Shown: positions 35,784 to 43,057 of the stretch, in pieces
Layout of the letters: the number at the start of each line of letters is the position of its first letter
How positions within the stretch are numbered: the first letter of the stretch is position 1
Assembly (NCBI GenBank): GCA_900317325.1
Contig: ONGE01000008.1
Span: forward strand, 62,001 to 126,000
Length of the DNA stretch: 64,000 nt
Source: an uncultured Prevotellaceae bacterium
GTDB taxonomy: Bacteria > Bacteroidota > Bacteroidia > Bacteroidales > Muribaculaceae
Direction of reading: 5' to 3'
The notes under the pieces: model-generated
Databases searched by the model: none
What the model saw: only the letters and a program-made list of their open reading frames with translations
What the model was told of the DNA's origin: nothing
Program-made: the position numbers and the translations under genes

Positions 35784-37445
35784 TTATTTGAGCACCTTGG
35801 TGGTGGTCACGTTACCGTTAGCATCGGTAGAGCGAATGATGTTCACACCATCCTCCATTTGTTCCACTTGACGGCCGTCAATAGTATAAATCTCAGTTTT
35901 AACGACCTGAGCCGGTGCTTGAGCCTCGTTGATGGCAGTCGTCTTGCCGGAGATGTCAACACACATCACGAACATACCGCCACTACCGGGAATCTCATTC
36001 CAATTATCATCGTACTCTGAATCCTGGGTGTAGAAAATGTAGGCGTTGTTCTGGTCATAGGTCACCGAGAATCCACTGGACTTGAATTCGTCCTCGCAAA
36101 TCTGTTTTGACCATACGGTATTGCCCTGATCATCAATCTTTACCACCATGAAGTTGGCGCCGTTCCAGCTGGTGCTGTTACCGTAGAGAATCACCCAACC
36201 GTCCTCGACGGGAATCACCTTGACAGGGGTAAAGCCCCAAACATCGTTCATCTCGAGCGAGATGCCATAGGTGTTGTCGCCGGTCCAGAAGTAGTTGTCC
36301 TCATCATCCACAACATTGGCATTGATGTGATACTCGCTACTGGAGTAAGCCCATTCCCAAGCCACGAGAGCCCTGTCGTCCTTGACACCCATGGCAGCTA
36401 CGCCTGCATCACCGTCGATGTGTCCGGTAAGGCTGACAGCCTCAGGCGAATACTCACCGGCCTCGTTCAGGAAGTTGACGCACTGATAGCCGTACCAGTC
36501 GTTCAACACACGGTAAGAGATCATCAGCACACCATTGCCGTCGAGTTCGATGAGGGGTGTGGGCATATACATGCCACTGGTGAGGGGACGCTCCTCGATG
36601 GTCAGCGCTTCGCGCCACTGGTTCGTCACATCAGCACCCACGAGTTGCGCGTCAAGTCCGTAAATCGGATTATCATAGACCAGAAATGCCCTGCCAGCCG
36701 ACGCAGGGTTAATTGTCATAATCTTAGAATCAATGCACTGCGGAGCCTCACAAATCATTGCGCCATCGGCATCGAGCGACATGACAACCCATAAGGCTTC
36801 ATTAACCTGAACCGAGTCGGGCATCGTCTGGTTGGGGAACCAGGGCGAAGGCGACCAGTTGTCCTCGTTAGCCTCCTCCATGTAATACTCGGTGTGATTA
36901 ACAGCTACATAGATATTGGAGCCGCTCGCGCAAATCACGGGGGCAACATCCTCGACTATAAACGCGTTCTCGTGTAACTTGGGGAACGAGAACATGATGC
37001 CGTCGGCGTCCCAGACAGGATTGCCCTGCATGTTGTAGCGATAGAAATAGGTCTCGGCCTTTTCCTGCATGTCGGGGTCGTTGCGCACATCGGTATAGGC
37101 CAAGAGGATATCGCCGTTCTCGGCCAGACACAGACCATAGTCAGTGGTCCATGAGCGGGTGGGCTTGTCACACACGATGATGCCCTCGTCACCGAACATG
37201 GCATTGCCATCGGCATCAAATACCTGGAGATGGAGCTTATAGGAGAACACGCCATCGGTGTTCTCGGCGCGCAGCCAGGTGAGGATAATCTTGCCGTCAT
37301 CGGTACGCATGGTTTTCATCTGTACCTGTCCGTTACTTCCATCCTTGTCGAGGTGGGTTGCCTCGGTGTCACTGGGTTGCCAGTTGGCCATCATCGTGCC
37401 TATTGCAAAGACAGCCATCACAACTAATGTAAACAATTTTTTCAT
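35784..37445 (-). CDS. Large secreted beta-rich protein with sorting-type C-terminus
   Basis: A 553-residue exported protein; the signal peptide ends GTMMA or shortly after. The mature protein is built of beta strands with repeated motifs such as GKIILTWLRAENTDG, LAYTDVRND, VLMISYRVLND and WVILYGNSTSW, suggesting a propeller or sialidase-like fold; no catalytic residues are identifiable. The end, IYTIDGRQVEQMEDGVNIIR followed by a VLK terminus, resembles the C-terminal sorting or processing module of type IX cargo. It stands alone, separated from the redox operon by its promoter region. No specific function can be given. Confidence 0.78.
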   Translation of the reverse strand: MKKLFTLVVMAVFAIGTMMANWQPSDTEATHLDKDGSNGQVQMKTMRTDDGKIILTWLRAENTDGVFSYKLHLQVFDADGNAMFGDEGIIVCDKPTRSWTTDYGLCLAENGDILLAYTDVRNDPDMQEKAETYFYRYNMQGNPVWDADGIMFSFPKLHENAFIVEDVAPVICASGSNIYVAVNHTEYYMEEANEDNWSPSPWFPNQTMPDSVQVNEALWVVMSLDADGAMICEAPQCIDSKIMTINPASAGRAFLVYDNPIYGLDAQLVGADVTNQWREALTIEERPLTSGMYMPTPLIELDGNGVLMISYRVLNDWYGYQCVNFLNEAGEYSPEAVSLTGHIDGDAGVAAMGVKDDRALVAWEWAYSSSEYHINANVVDDEDNYFWTGDNTYGISLEMNDVWGFTPVKVIPVEDGWVILYGNSTSWNGANFMVVKIDDQGNTVWSKQICEDEFKSSGFSVTYDQNNAYIFYTQDSEYDDNWNEIPGSGGMFVMCVDISGKTTAINEAQAPAQVVKTEIYTIDGRQVEQMEDGVNIIRSTDANGNVTTTKVLK

Positions 37446-37557
37446 AAACTTGAATTTTAATTAATTATACATAAGGCGAATCTAACTCGCCGCTTATCAT
37501 CACAAACATGTCACGAGATGGAAGTCAGTGTGTTAGGTTTCCATCGCAATGCCGCTG

Positions 37558-37565
37558 CAAATATA
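37558..37565 (-). promoter_or_regulatory. Putative -7 box for the secreted beta-rich protein
   Basis: TATATTTG on the minus strand matches TAnnTTTG. It lies about 113 bases before the start, leaving a rather long A/T-rich leader. No clear -33 element. Confidence 0.45.
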
Positions 37566-37613
37566 ATTATTATATTTTAAATGAGTATAATAATCGGCCG
37601 AAAGTACTGACTA

Positions 37614-38870
37614 TTATCGTGATGCACGATAATAGAGAACGGCAGCAATAATGATATAGACGAAGTTAGGTATCCACATCGCGATGCGAGGACTGGTATA
37701 GCCCGAAACGGCGAACGTCGATGTGACAGTCATGAACAAGATGTAAGAGAAACTGAGCAAGAGGCCCAAACCGATGTTGAGGCCGATGCCTCCCCTCACC
37801 TTGCGGGACGAGAGCGACAAGCCGATGATTGTGAGGATAAATGCCGCCGCCGTCATGGCGATGCGACGCTCATATTCAATTTCAAAATTCTTGATGTTGG
37901 CGACACCGCGAGCTTTCTGCTTATTAATGTACTCCTTGAGTTGCGGTGAAGTCATGGTCTGCTCATCGTTCTTAGAGATGAGGAAGTCACGCGGGTCGAT
38001 ATTGAGCATGGTGTCCATCACACTGCCCTTCTTCATGGTTTCTTTCAAGCCTTTGAATTCACGAATCGTATATTGGCGAACGGTCCACAGGCCCACCGAG
38101 TCATACTTGATGGTCTCGGCCGTGAGACGCGACTTGAGCGTATTGCCGTCAAACTCCTCGAGCGAGAAACGGAAACCGCTGCGCGTCGTGTTATCGTAGC
38201 GCGCCATATAGGCCATCACACCCGGCTTGACCTGCAGCTGGATGTTGTCGCCATAAATGACCTCCTTGTTCTTGACCCACTTGTTGGTATAGGCGATGCG
38301 TTCAACGTTGGCCGGCGGAATGATATAAGCGGCCAGCAGGTAACTGCCCAATGCGATCACCGCCGCCGAGAAGATATAAGGCACCGTCAGGCGATGGAAA
38401 CTGATGCCATTGGAAAGCATGGCGATGATCTCGCTGCGATCGGCAAGTCGTGATGTGAAGAAAATCACTGAGATGAATGTGAACAACGGGCTGAACTGGC
38501 TGAGCACAAAGGGGAGGAAGTTCATGAAGTACTGGAAAACCGTCGCCTTGAGCGGTGCTGTCAACACAGCATCCAGTTTCTCGTTGATATCAAACATCAC
38601 CACAATGGCAAACAGCAGCAGAATCGCAAAGAAGAACGTGCCCAGGAAATGCTTGATGATATAGCGGTCAAAACGCTTCACGTAGTACCACGGGTAGCGC
38701 TTGCGCGAATCAGGAACCGACGGCTCGACAGCCCCGGGAACCTGAGAGGTCTCGGAGTTCTCGGAGAGTTCAGAGATCTCAGAGGGCTCGGAGTACTCAG
38801 AGTTCTCGGAAATCTCAGAGGGCTCAGAGGGCTCAACAGGCACTATGTTCTTGAGTTCGTCTTCCATCAT
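37614..38870 (-). CDS. LptF/LptG-type permease (YjgP/YjgQ family)
   Basis: Inner-membrane subunit of the lipopolysaccharide transport complex, which moves LPS out of the inner membrane with LptB and LptC. The 418-residue protein has two N-terminal transmembrane helices (FFFAILLLFAIVVMFD and FVLSQFSPLFTFISVIFF), then a third, a periplasmic beta domain (about 185-315), and three C-terminal helices. The motif RYIIKHFLGTFFFA is typical of the family. The first ~50 residues are an unusual insertion made of SEx tripeptides ahead of the first helix. It follows tgt by 18 bases and is probably cotranscribed with it. LptF versus LptG cannot be decided here. Confidence 0.9.
   Translation of the reverse strand: MMEDELKNIVPVEPSEPSEISENSEYSEPSEISELSENSETSQVPGAVEPSVPDSRKRYPWYYVKRFDRYIIKHFLGTFFFAILLLFAIVVMFDINEKLDAVLTAPLKATVFQYFMNFLPFVLSQFSPLFTFISVIFFTSRLADRSEIIAMLSNGISFHRLTVPYIFSAAVIALGSYLLAAYIIPPANVERIAYTNKWVKNKEVIYGDNIQLQVKPGVMAYMARYDNTTRSGFRFSLEEFDGNTLKSRLTAETIKYDSVGLWTVRQYTIREFKGLKETMKKGSVMDTMLNIDPRDFLISKNDEQTMTSPQLKEYINKQKARGVANIKNFEIEYERRIAMTAAAFILTIIGLSLSSRKVRGGIGLNIGLGLLLSFSYILFMTVTSTFAVSGYTSPRIAMWIPNFVYIIIAAVLYYRASR
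38749..38840 (-). repeat. Nine-base microsatellite encoding Ser-Glu-x tripeptides
   Basis: The permease N-terminus is coded by about ten degenerate 9-base units that read TCxGAGxxx, giving (SE-[PINYLT])n. Length changes in whole units would keep the frame. Confidence 0.8.
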
Positions 38871-38888
38871 TCCTGATTCCTATCTTGA

Positions 38889-40019
38889 TTACAGGCGTTG
38901 CTGCACGTCGTGGAGCATCTGTTTCTTCCAAGCGGGGAAATCCCCGGCGATGATGTGCTTGCGGGCTTCACCCACCAGCCACAGGTAGAACGCCAGATTG
39001 TGGATGCTGGCAATCTGCATGGCAAGAATCTCTTGAGCGATGAACAGATGACGCACGTAGGCTTTACTGTACAACTGGTCAACCACCGAGGGGCCGTCTT
39101 CCTGCAAGGGGGAGAAATCGTCGGCCCATTTCTTGTTACGCATGTTCATGATGCCGTGGCGGGTGAAGAGCATACCGTTGCGCCCGTTACGGGTTGGCAT
39201 CACACAATCCATCATATCCACACCACGGTCGATGGCTTCAAGGATATTGGCCGGAGTACCCACACCCATCAGATAACGGGGACGATCCTGAGGCAGGATG
39301 TCATTGACGACTTCGATCATTTCATACATTACCTCGGTGGGCTCTCCCACGGCAAGACCGCCGATAGCGTTGCCGTCGGCACCCAGGTCGGCGACAAACT
39401 TGGCGGATTCCTGACGTAAGTCTTTATAGGTACAACCCTGCACAATGGGGAAATAGGCTTGACTGTGGCCGTAACGAGGCTGCGTGTTCTTGAAATGCTT
39501 CCATCCACGAGCAAGCCAGTTGTGTGTCAACGTCAACGACTTGCGGGCATAGTTGTAGTCGCTGGTGCCCGGCGGGCACTCGTCAAGTGCCATCATGATG
39601 TCACTGCCGATGGTGCGCTCGATATCCACCACCTTCTCAGGAGTAAACAGGTGCTTGCTGCCGTCGATGTGGCTGCGGAAAGTGACACCCTCGTCGGTCA
39701 GCTTGCGATTATCGGCCAGCGAAAACACCTGAAAGCCGCCACTGTCGGTGAGGATGGGACGATCCCAGCTGTTGAACTTGTGCAGGCCTCCGGCTCGCTC
39801 GATGATGTCCATACCGGGCCGCAGGTACAGATGATAGGTGTTGCCCAGAATAATCTGCGCCTTGATGTCATCTCTCAGCTCGGTCATGTGTACAGCCTTG
39901 ACAGCCCCTACCGTGCCCACAGGCATGAAAATGGGGGTCTCGATCTGGCCATGGTCGGTCGTTATGAGTCCGGCACGCGCATTGGTGCCCTCGGGTGTGG
40001 CTATGAGTTGATAGTCCAT
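38889..40019 (-). CDS. tgt: tRNA-guanine(34) transglycosylase
   Basis: Exchanges guanine 34 of GUN tRNAs for a queuine precursor. The 376-residue TIM-barrel protein shows GNTYHLYLRPG, DSGGFQVFSL (Asp92, proposed general base), and MDCVMPTRNGRNG (nucleophilic Asp at about 271). The zinc site is odd: where the well-known enzymes have a CxCxxC cluster, this protein has QEDGPSVVDQ (306-315) without cysteine, although the downstream histidine in ASIHNLAFY is kept. It precedes the LptF/G gene, a gene order I have seen in Bacteroides. The identity is secure; the metal-free zinc region deserves checking. Confidence 0.95.
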   Translation of the reverse strand: MDYQLIATPEGTNARAGLITTDHGQIETPIFMPVGTVGAVKAVHMTELRDDIKAQIILGNTYHLYLRPGMDIIERAGGLHKFNSWDRPILTDSGGFQVFSLADNRKLTDEGVTFRSHIDGSKHLFTPEKVVDIERTIGSDIMMALDECPPGTSDYNYARKSLTLTHNWLARGWKHFKNTQPRYGHSQAYFPIVQGCTYKDLRQESAKFVADLGADGNAIGGLAVGEPTEVMYEMIEVVNDILPQDRPRYLMGVGTPANILEAIDRGVDMMDCVMPTRNGRNGMLFTRHGIMNMRNKKWADDFSPLQEDGPSVVDQLYSKAYVRHLFIAQEILAMQIASIHNLAFYLWLVGEARKHIIAGDFPAWKKQMLHDVQQRL

Positions 40020-40044
40020 TCGGTCTCTGTTCTTAAAAATCGTG

Positions 40045-40052
40045 CAAAGTTA
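40045..40052 (-). promoter_or_regulatory. Putative -7 box for tgt
   Basis: TAACTTTG on the minus strand, 25 bases before the tgt start, matches TAnnTTTG. No -33 element was found at the right distance. Confidence 0.5.
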
Positions 40053-40199
40053 GTGATTTTTTTAATTTTCGGTCTTTAGTTTTTCCCTTTAGAGACAATA
40101 AAAGACACGAATTTCGCTAATTTAACGAGTTTCACGAAGAAAATGCATCGTGTCCGTCGCTTAAATCAGCGAAATCCGCATCAATCAGAGTTGATTAAA

Positions 40200-40916
40200 T
40201 TATTTGTATTTCTCCATTTCCTTGCGGGCCTTCTCAAGGTTCTGAGCAGCCTTGTCGTAGTTCTTGATGGCCTTCTCGAGATCCTTTTGGGCTTTGACGT
40301 TCTGCTTGGCGTGCTTCTCGTCAAGTTTGAGTTTCTCGCCGTCCTGTTTCAGGCGCTTGTCGTCGGTGAGACCTTTGGACTCAGCCTTGGCATGTTTCTC
40401 CTCGAGTTTGGTTTTCTCGCGCATCTGATTCTCAGGGAGCTCGCTGTATTTCTTCTGAGCCTCGATTTTCTTCTTCTCGGCATCTTTCATCTTGTCAACG
40501 GCCTTGTTGTATTTCTCGGTGGCCTTCTGACGCTTCTCCATCTCTTTTTGCTGCTTCTTAGCCTCTTTTTCAGCCTTTTTGGCTTCTTTTTCTTGCTTCT
40601 CGGCAGCCTTCTTGGCCTCCTTGGCCTGCTTCTCCTGCTCCTTATAGGCCTCCTTCTGCTCCTTAGCGGCATCAGCGGCAGCCTTAGCTTGCTTTTCCTG
40701 TTCTTTCAAAGCCTGCTGGGTCTTCTTGTCCTGTTCATCCAGCTTCTTGAAGTCGGTCTGCTTGAGGGTGTTACCTTTCTGGTTATAGGTTTTCATACGC
40801 TCTGCCTCGGCATTCTTGATGATCTGTTGTTGCTGAGGATCAGGGGTCTTCGGCATCTGGGCAACGGCCGTAGTTGCAAAGCATAAAAGCATTGCCATTA
40901 AAATCAACTTTTTCAT
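40200..40916 (-). CDS. Exported lysine/glutamate-rich coiled-coil protein
   Basis: A 238-residue protein. The signal peptide is MKKLILMAMLLCFATTAVAQ. Almost all of the mature chain (about 45-235) is a heptad-like coiled coil made of Lys, Glu, Ala and Gln, for example KEQEKQAKEAKKAAEKQEKE. Such proteins can be structural rods or TolA-like spacers in the periplasm; no other domain is present. The strong amino-acid bias makes homology assignment unreliable. It has a well-formed promoter at 40957-40987 and lies alone between tgt and the protease gene. Confidence 0.78.
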   Translation of the reverse strand: MKKLILMAMLLCFATTAVAQMPKTPDPQQQQIIKNAEAERMKTYNQKGNTLKQTDFKKLDEQDKKTQQALKEQEKQAKAAADAAKEQKEAYKEQEKQAKEAKKAAEKQEKEAKKAEKEAKKQQKEMEKRQKATEKYNKAVDKMKDAEKKKIEAQKKYSELPENQMREKTKLEEKHAKAESKGLTDDKRLKQDGEKLKLDEKHAKQNVKAQKDLEKAIKNYDKAAQNLEKARKEMEKYK

Positions 40917-40956
40917 AATTGTCCTATTTTTTAATTAAACGATGTTATCAATACTG

Positions 40957-40987
40957 CAAAGATATAATTAAGACATGAAATAACAAA
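40957..40987 (-). promoter_or_regulatory. Promoter of the coiled-coil protein gene
   Basis: On the minus strand TTTG (40987-40984) and TATCTTTG (40964-40957) are 19 bases apart, as in the Bacteroides consensus. The start codon is about 40 bases downstream. Confidence 0.72.
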
Positions 40988-41008
40988 AAAAAGTTTAAAC
41001 GGCTTCTC

Positions 41009-41056
41009 ACAAAAAGCTGCGGGGGCATGCCGTTGCATCAAAACACACCCCCGCAG
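41009..41056 (-). terminator. Terminator of the C10 protease gene
   Basis: CTGCGGGGG (41017-41025) and CCCCCGCAG (41048-41056) form a 9-bp GC stem with a 22-base loop. Read on the minus strand the stem is followed by CTTTTTG. It lies about 30 bases after the protease stop. Confidence 0.8.
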
Positions 41057-41083
41057 TGATAGAACAAATAAGCTCACATATTA

Positions 41084-42760
41084 TCAATTAGCAAGCATGT
41101 AATTGAGCAGCATTGTAACATCGCTGATGTTCAACTGCGAGTAAGTCCCGTCCATCACATACTGGATGAGCGTTGTAGCATCGGTCACAGTGAACGGAGC
41201 ATTGTACTTGGCTACACGGCCCACCACCGTCAGCACGCCTTCACCGTTAGCAATGGTCTTGAGATCCGAAGCACTGGTCGTGTAATAGTACAAGCCCAGA
41301 TTATAATTGCCAGGCTCAAGATCGGCAGGCAAGGTGATCTGACCGTTGACTGTGCTACCCTGCTCAAACGAGTTCTTGCTGATGGGCACAGCATTGCCGG
41401 TGCAAACCTTGTTACCGTTCATGTCCACAAGACCGAACATCAGATTGAACGTATTGTAGGAGGTCCTGAACGAGAAATCCTTGGCCTGGGTGTTCATGTC
41501 ACCACCCAGCACAAGCAGATTGTTGTCGGCATCGAGATTCACCGAGTTGATGATGCAGTAGGCAGGAGGCTCTACACCGATGAGCATCTCATGGCCGCTT
41601 CTGAAGTTCAGTTCATCACCATCGCGATGGGTCATCTTCAACGAAGTGGACAGATACCAGCCATCGCAGGTACCATACCAGCCCAGGTTGAAGTGGAAAT
41701 AGCCCTCGGCATTATAACCGTCGCAGATGAAGGCATGTCCACCGGCACTGGGATCACTGGCCGAGTAGAGAATGGGCCTGCCGGCATCAAGCTCGGTTTT
41801 GATTTTTGCTTCCCACTCGGCAGTGGTATAGCCGCTGCCACCCCATGACCCCCAAGAAGAGCTCTTGGAGATATCCTGAGCGTTGGAACTGTAGCCGAAC
41901 CACTTCATGGCGGACAGCTGATCCCAAGTGTAGGCACCGCTGCCTTCAGGGCTGTAATCCATCTCCACGGCCTGGCCGCAATAGCGAGATAACTTAGCTG
42001 CCTCTTGAGCCTGTTCATCGGTATAAACGTCCTGAATAAGCATGCTGTTGTCCCAGTCCCAATGACAATAGCTGGGCAACATGAGTGAATAGTCAAAGGT
42101 CGTTGCAGGCAGGGCAGGAACATTCTTGCGGATACTGTAGCAATAGTACGAATCTATAGCGCCGCATGACGTGGGATACTGCCAGTATAACATGACTTGA
42201 GCCATTGCAGTGGCGACACAGCCCACCACGCAGTACTCGTTCTGATAAATGGGGCATTGCAGATAATAAGGCATCTCCTGACCCCAGTTTGACTTGATGA
42301 GCGGCTCAACACCACCGGCATCGTTTAATGAAGGAGCCTTGAGAACAAGATCGTCGGCCTTATAGGTCTGGAGGAATTCAATCTCCTGCTTGTAGCCGTC
42401 GAGGAGGTCCTTGAGATTGGAAGGCAGGTTGTTGAAGTCGATGAAACCTTGGTCGCTGTAACCCAGCACCCGGGCAGCGCGATCCTCGCCAGCGATGATG
42501 ACAAAACCGCCTCCATTGATGTTGAAGGCATAGAAGTCGTTGGCACCAGCTACCTGGCTGGAAGGCTCTACATGGGCCAACTTGAAGTCGGTCAGTGAGG
42601 GAGCCTTGAGGGAACCAGACTTTGATTGTACATGTTGTCTGATGAAATTGGCCGCCGATTGGCGAGCTGCAGTCGCATCCACATTGGCTGCTCCGGCCTG
42701 CATCGCGAACATCGCGAATGCAGCCAGAAGTCCACAATTAAGTAATCTCTTGATAATCAT
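41084..42760 (-). CDS. C10 family (streptopain-like) cysteine protease with dockerin-like tail
   Basis: Exported protease of 558 residues. After the signal peptide comes a Spi-type propeptide or inhibitor region (about 25-125) with FYAFNINGGGFVIIAGEDRAARVLGYSD split over the conserved block. The peptidase domain then begins at SNWGQEMPYY. Catalytic Cys181 is in the motif VVGCVATAMAQVM and catalytic His342 in GGHAFICDGY, as in streptopain (SpeB). The C-terminus has two dockerin-like segments (VTDATTLIQYVM and LNISDVTMLLNYML), short and with few acidic loop residues. It may cut host or dietary proteins, or proteins of other microbes. Such proteases are common in gut Bacteroidales. The family call is strong. 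Confidence 0.9.
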   Translation of the reverse strand: MIIKRLLNCGLLAAFAMFAMQAGAANVDATAARQSAANFIRQHVQSKSGSLKAPSLTDFKLAHVEPSSQVAGANDFYAFNINGGGFVIIAGEDRAARVLGYSDQGFIDFNNLPSNLKDLLDGYKQEIEFLQTYKADDLVLKAPSLNDAGGVEPLIKSNWGQEMPYYLQCPIYQNEYCVVGCVATAMAQVMLYWQYPTSCGAIDSYYCYSIRKNVPALPATTFDYSLMLPSYCHWDWDNSMLIQDVYTDEQAQEAAKLSRYCGQAVEMDYSPEGSGAYTWDQLSAMKWFGYSSNAQDISKSSSWGSWGGSGYTTAEWEAKIKTELDAGRPILYSASDPSAGGHAFICDGYNAEGYFHFNLGWYGTCDGWYLSTSLKMTHRDGDELNFRSGHEMLIGVEPPAYCIINSVNLDADNNLLVLGGDMNTQAKDFSFRTSYNTFNLMFGLVDMNGNKVCTGNAVPISKNSFEQGSTVNGQITLPADLEPGNYNLGLYYYTTSASDLKTIANGEGVLTVVGRVAKYNAPFTVTDATTLIQYVMDGTYSQLNISDVTMLLNYMLAN

Positions 42761-42825
42761 AGCTTAATGTGATTAAACGAAAAAACAAGTAAAGATTATG
42801 TTAATTAATACGCATTTTAAGATTA

Positions 42826-42833
42826 CAAAAGTA
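42826..42833 (-). promoter_or_regulatory. Putative -7 box for the C10 protease gene
   Basis: TACTTTTG on the minus strand matches TAnnTTTG and lies 66 bases before the start. TTTG on the minus strand at 42859-42856 is 22 bases away. Confidence 0.5.
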
Positions 42834-43002
42834 ATATAAAAACTAAAAACAATAACAAATCATCATTCATAATTTTTATTTTTTTCTTTTGTAAAGGTAT
42901 TCATCGCCAATGAAAAACCTGTTTAATGCTTGTATTTCAGACCGATAAATCCATCACTACAAAAAAAATACACCGAGAAGAAAAAAAAGTTGCTGATTTG
43001 CG

Positions 43003-43032
43003 TTTGTAAACCGATTTTATTTTGTAATTTTG
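43003..43032 (+). promoter_or_regulatory. Promoter of ftsK
   Basis: TTTG at 43003-43006 and TAATTTTG at 43025-43032 are 18 bases apart and end 25 bases before the ftsK start. Confidence 0.65.
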
Positions 43033-43057
43033 ACGCCCAATTAAAAACACAACAGCA

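Noticed and set aside
38749-38840. CRISPR-like short repeat series
   Set aside because: Units are only 9 bases, degenerate, in coding frame and without spacers.
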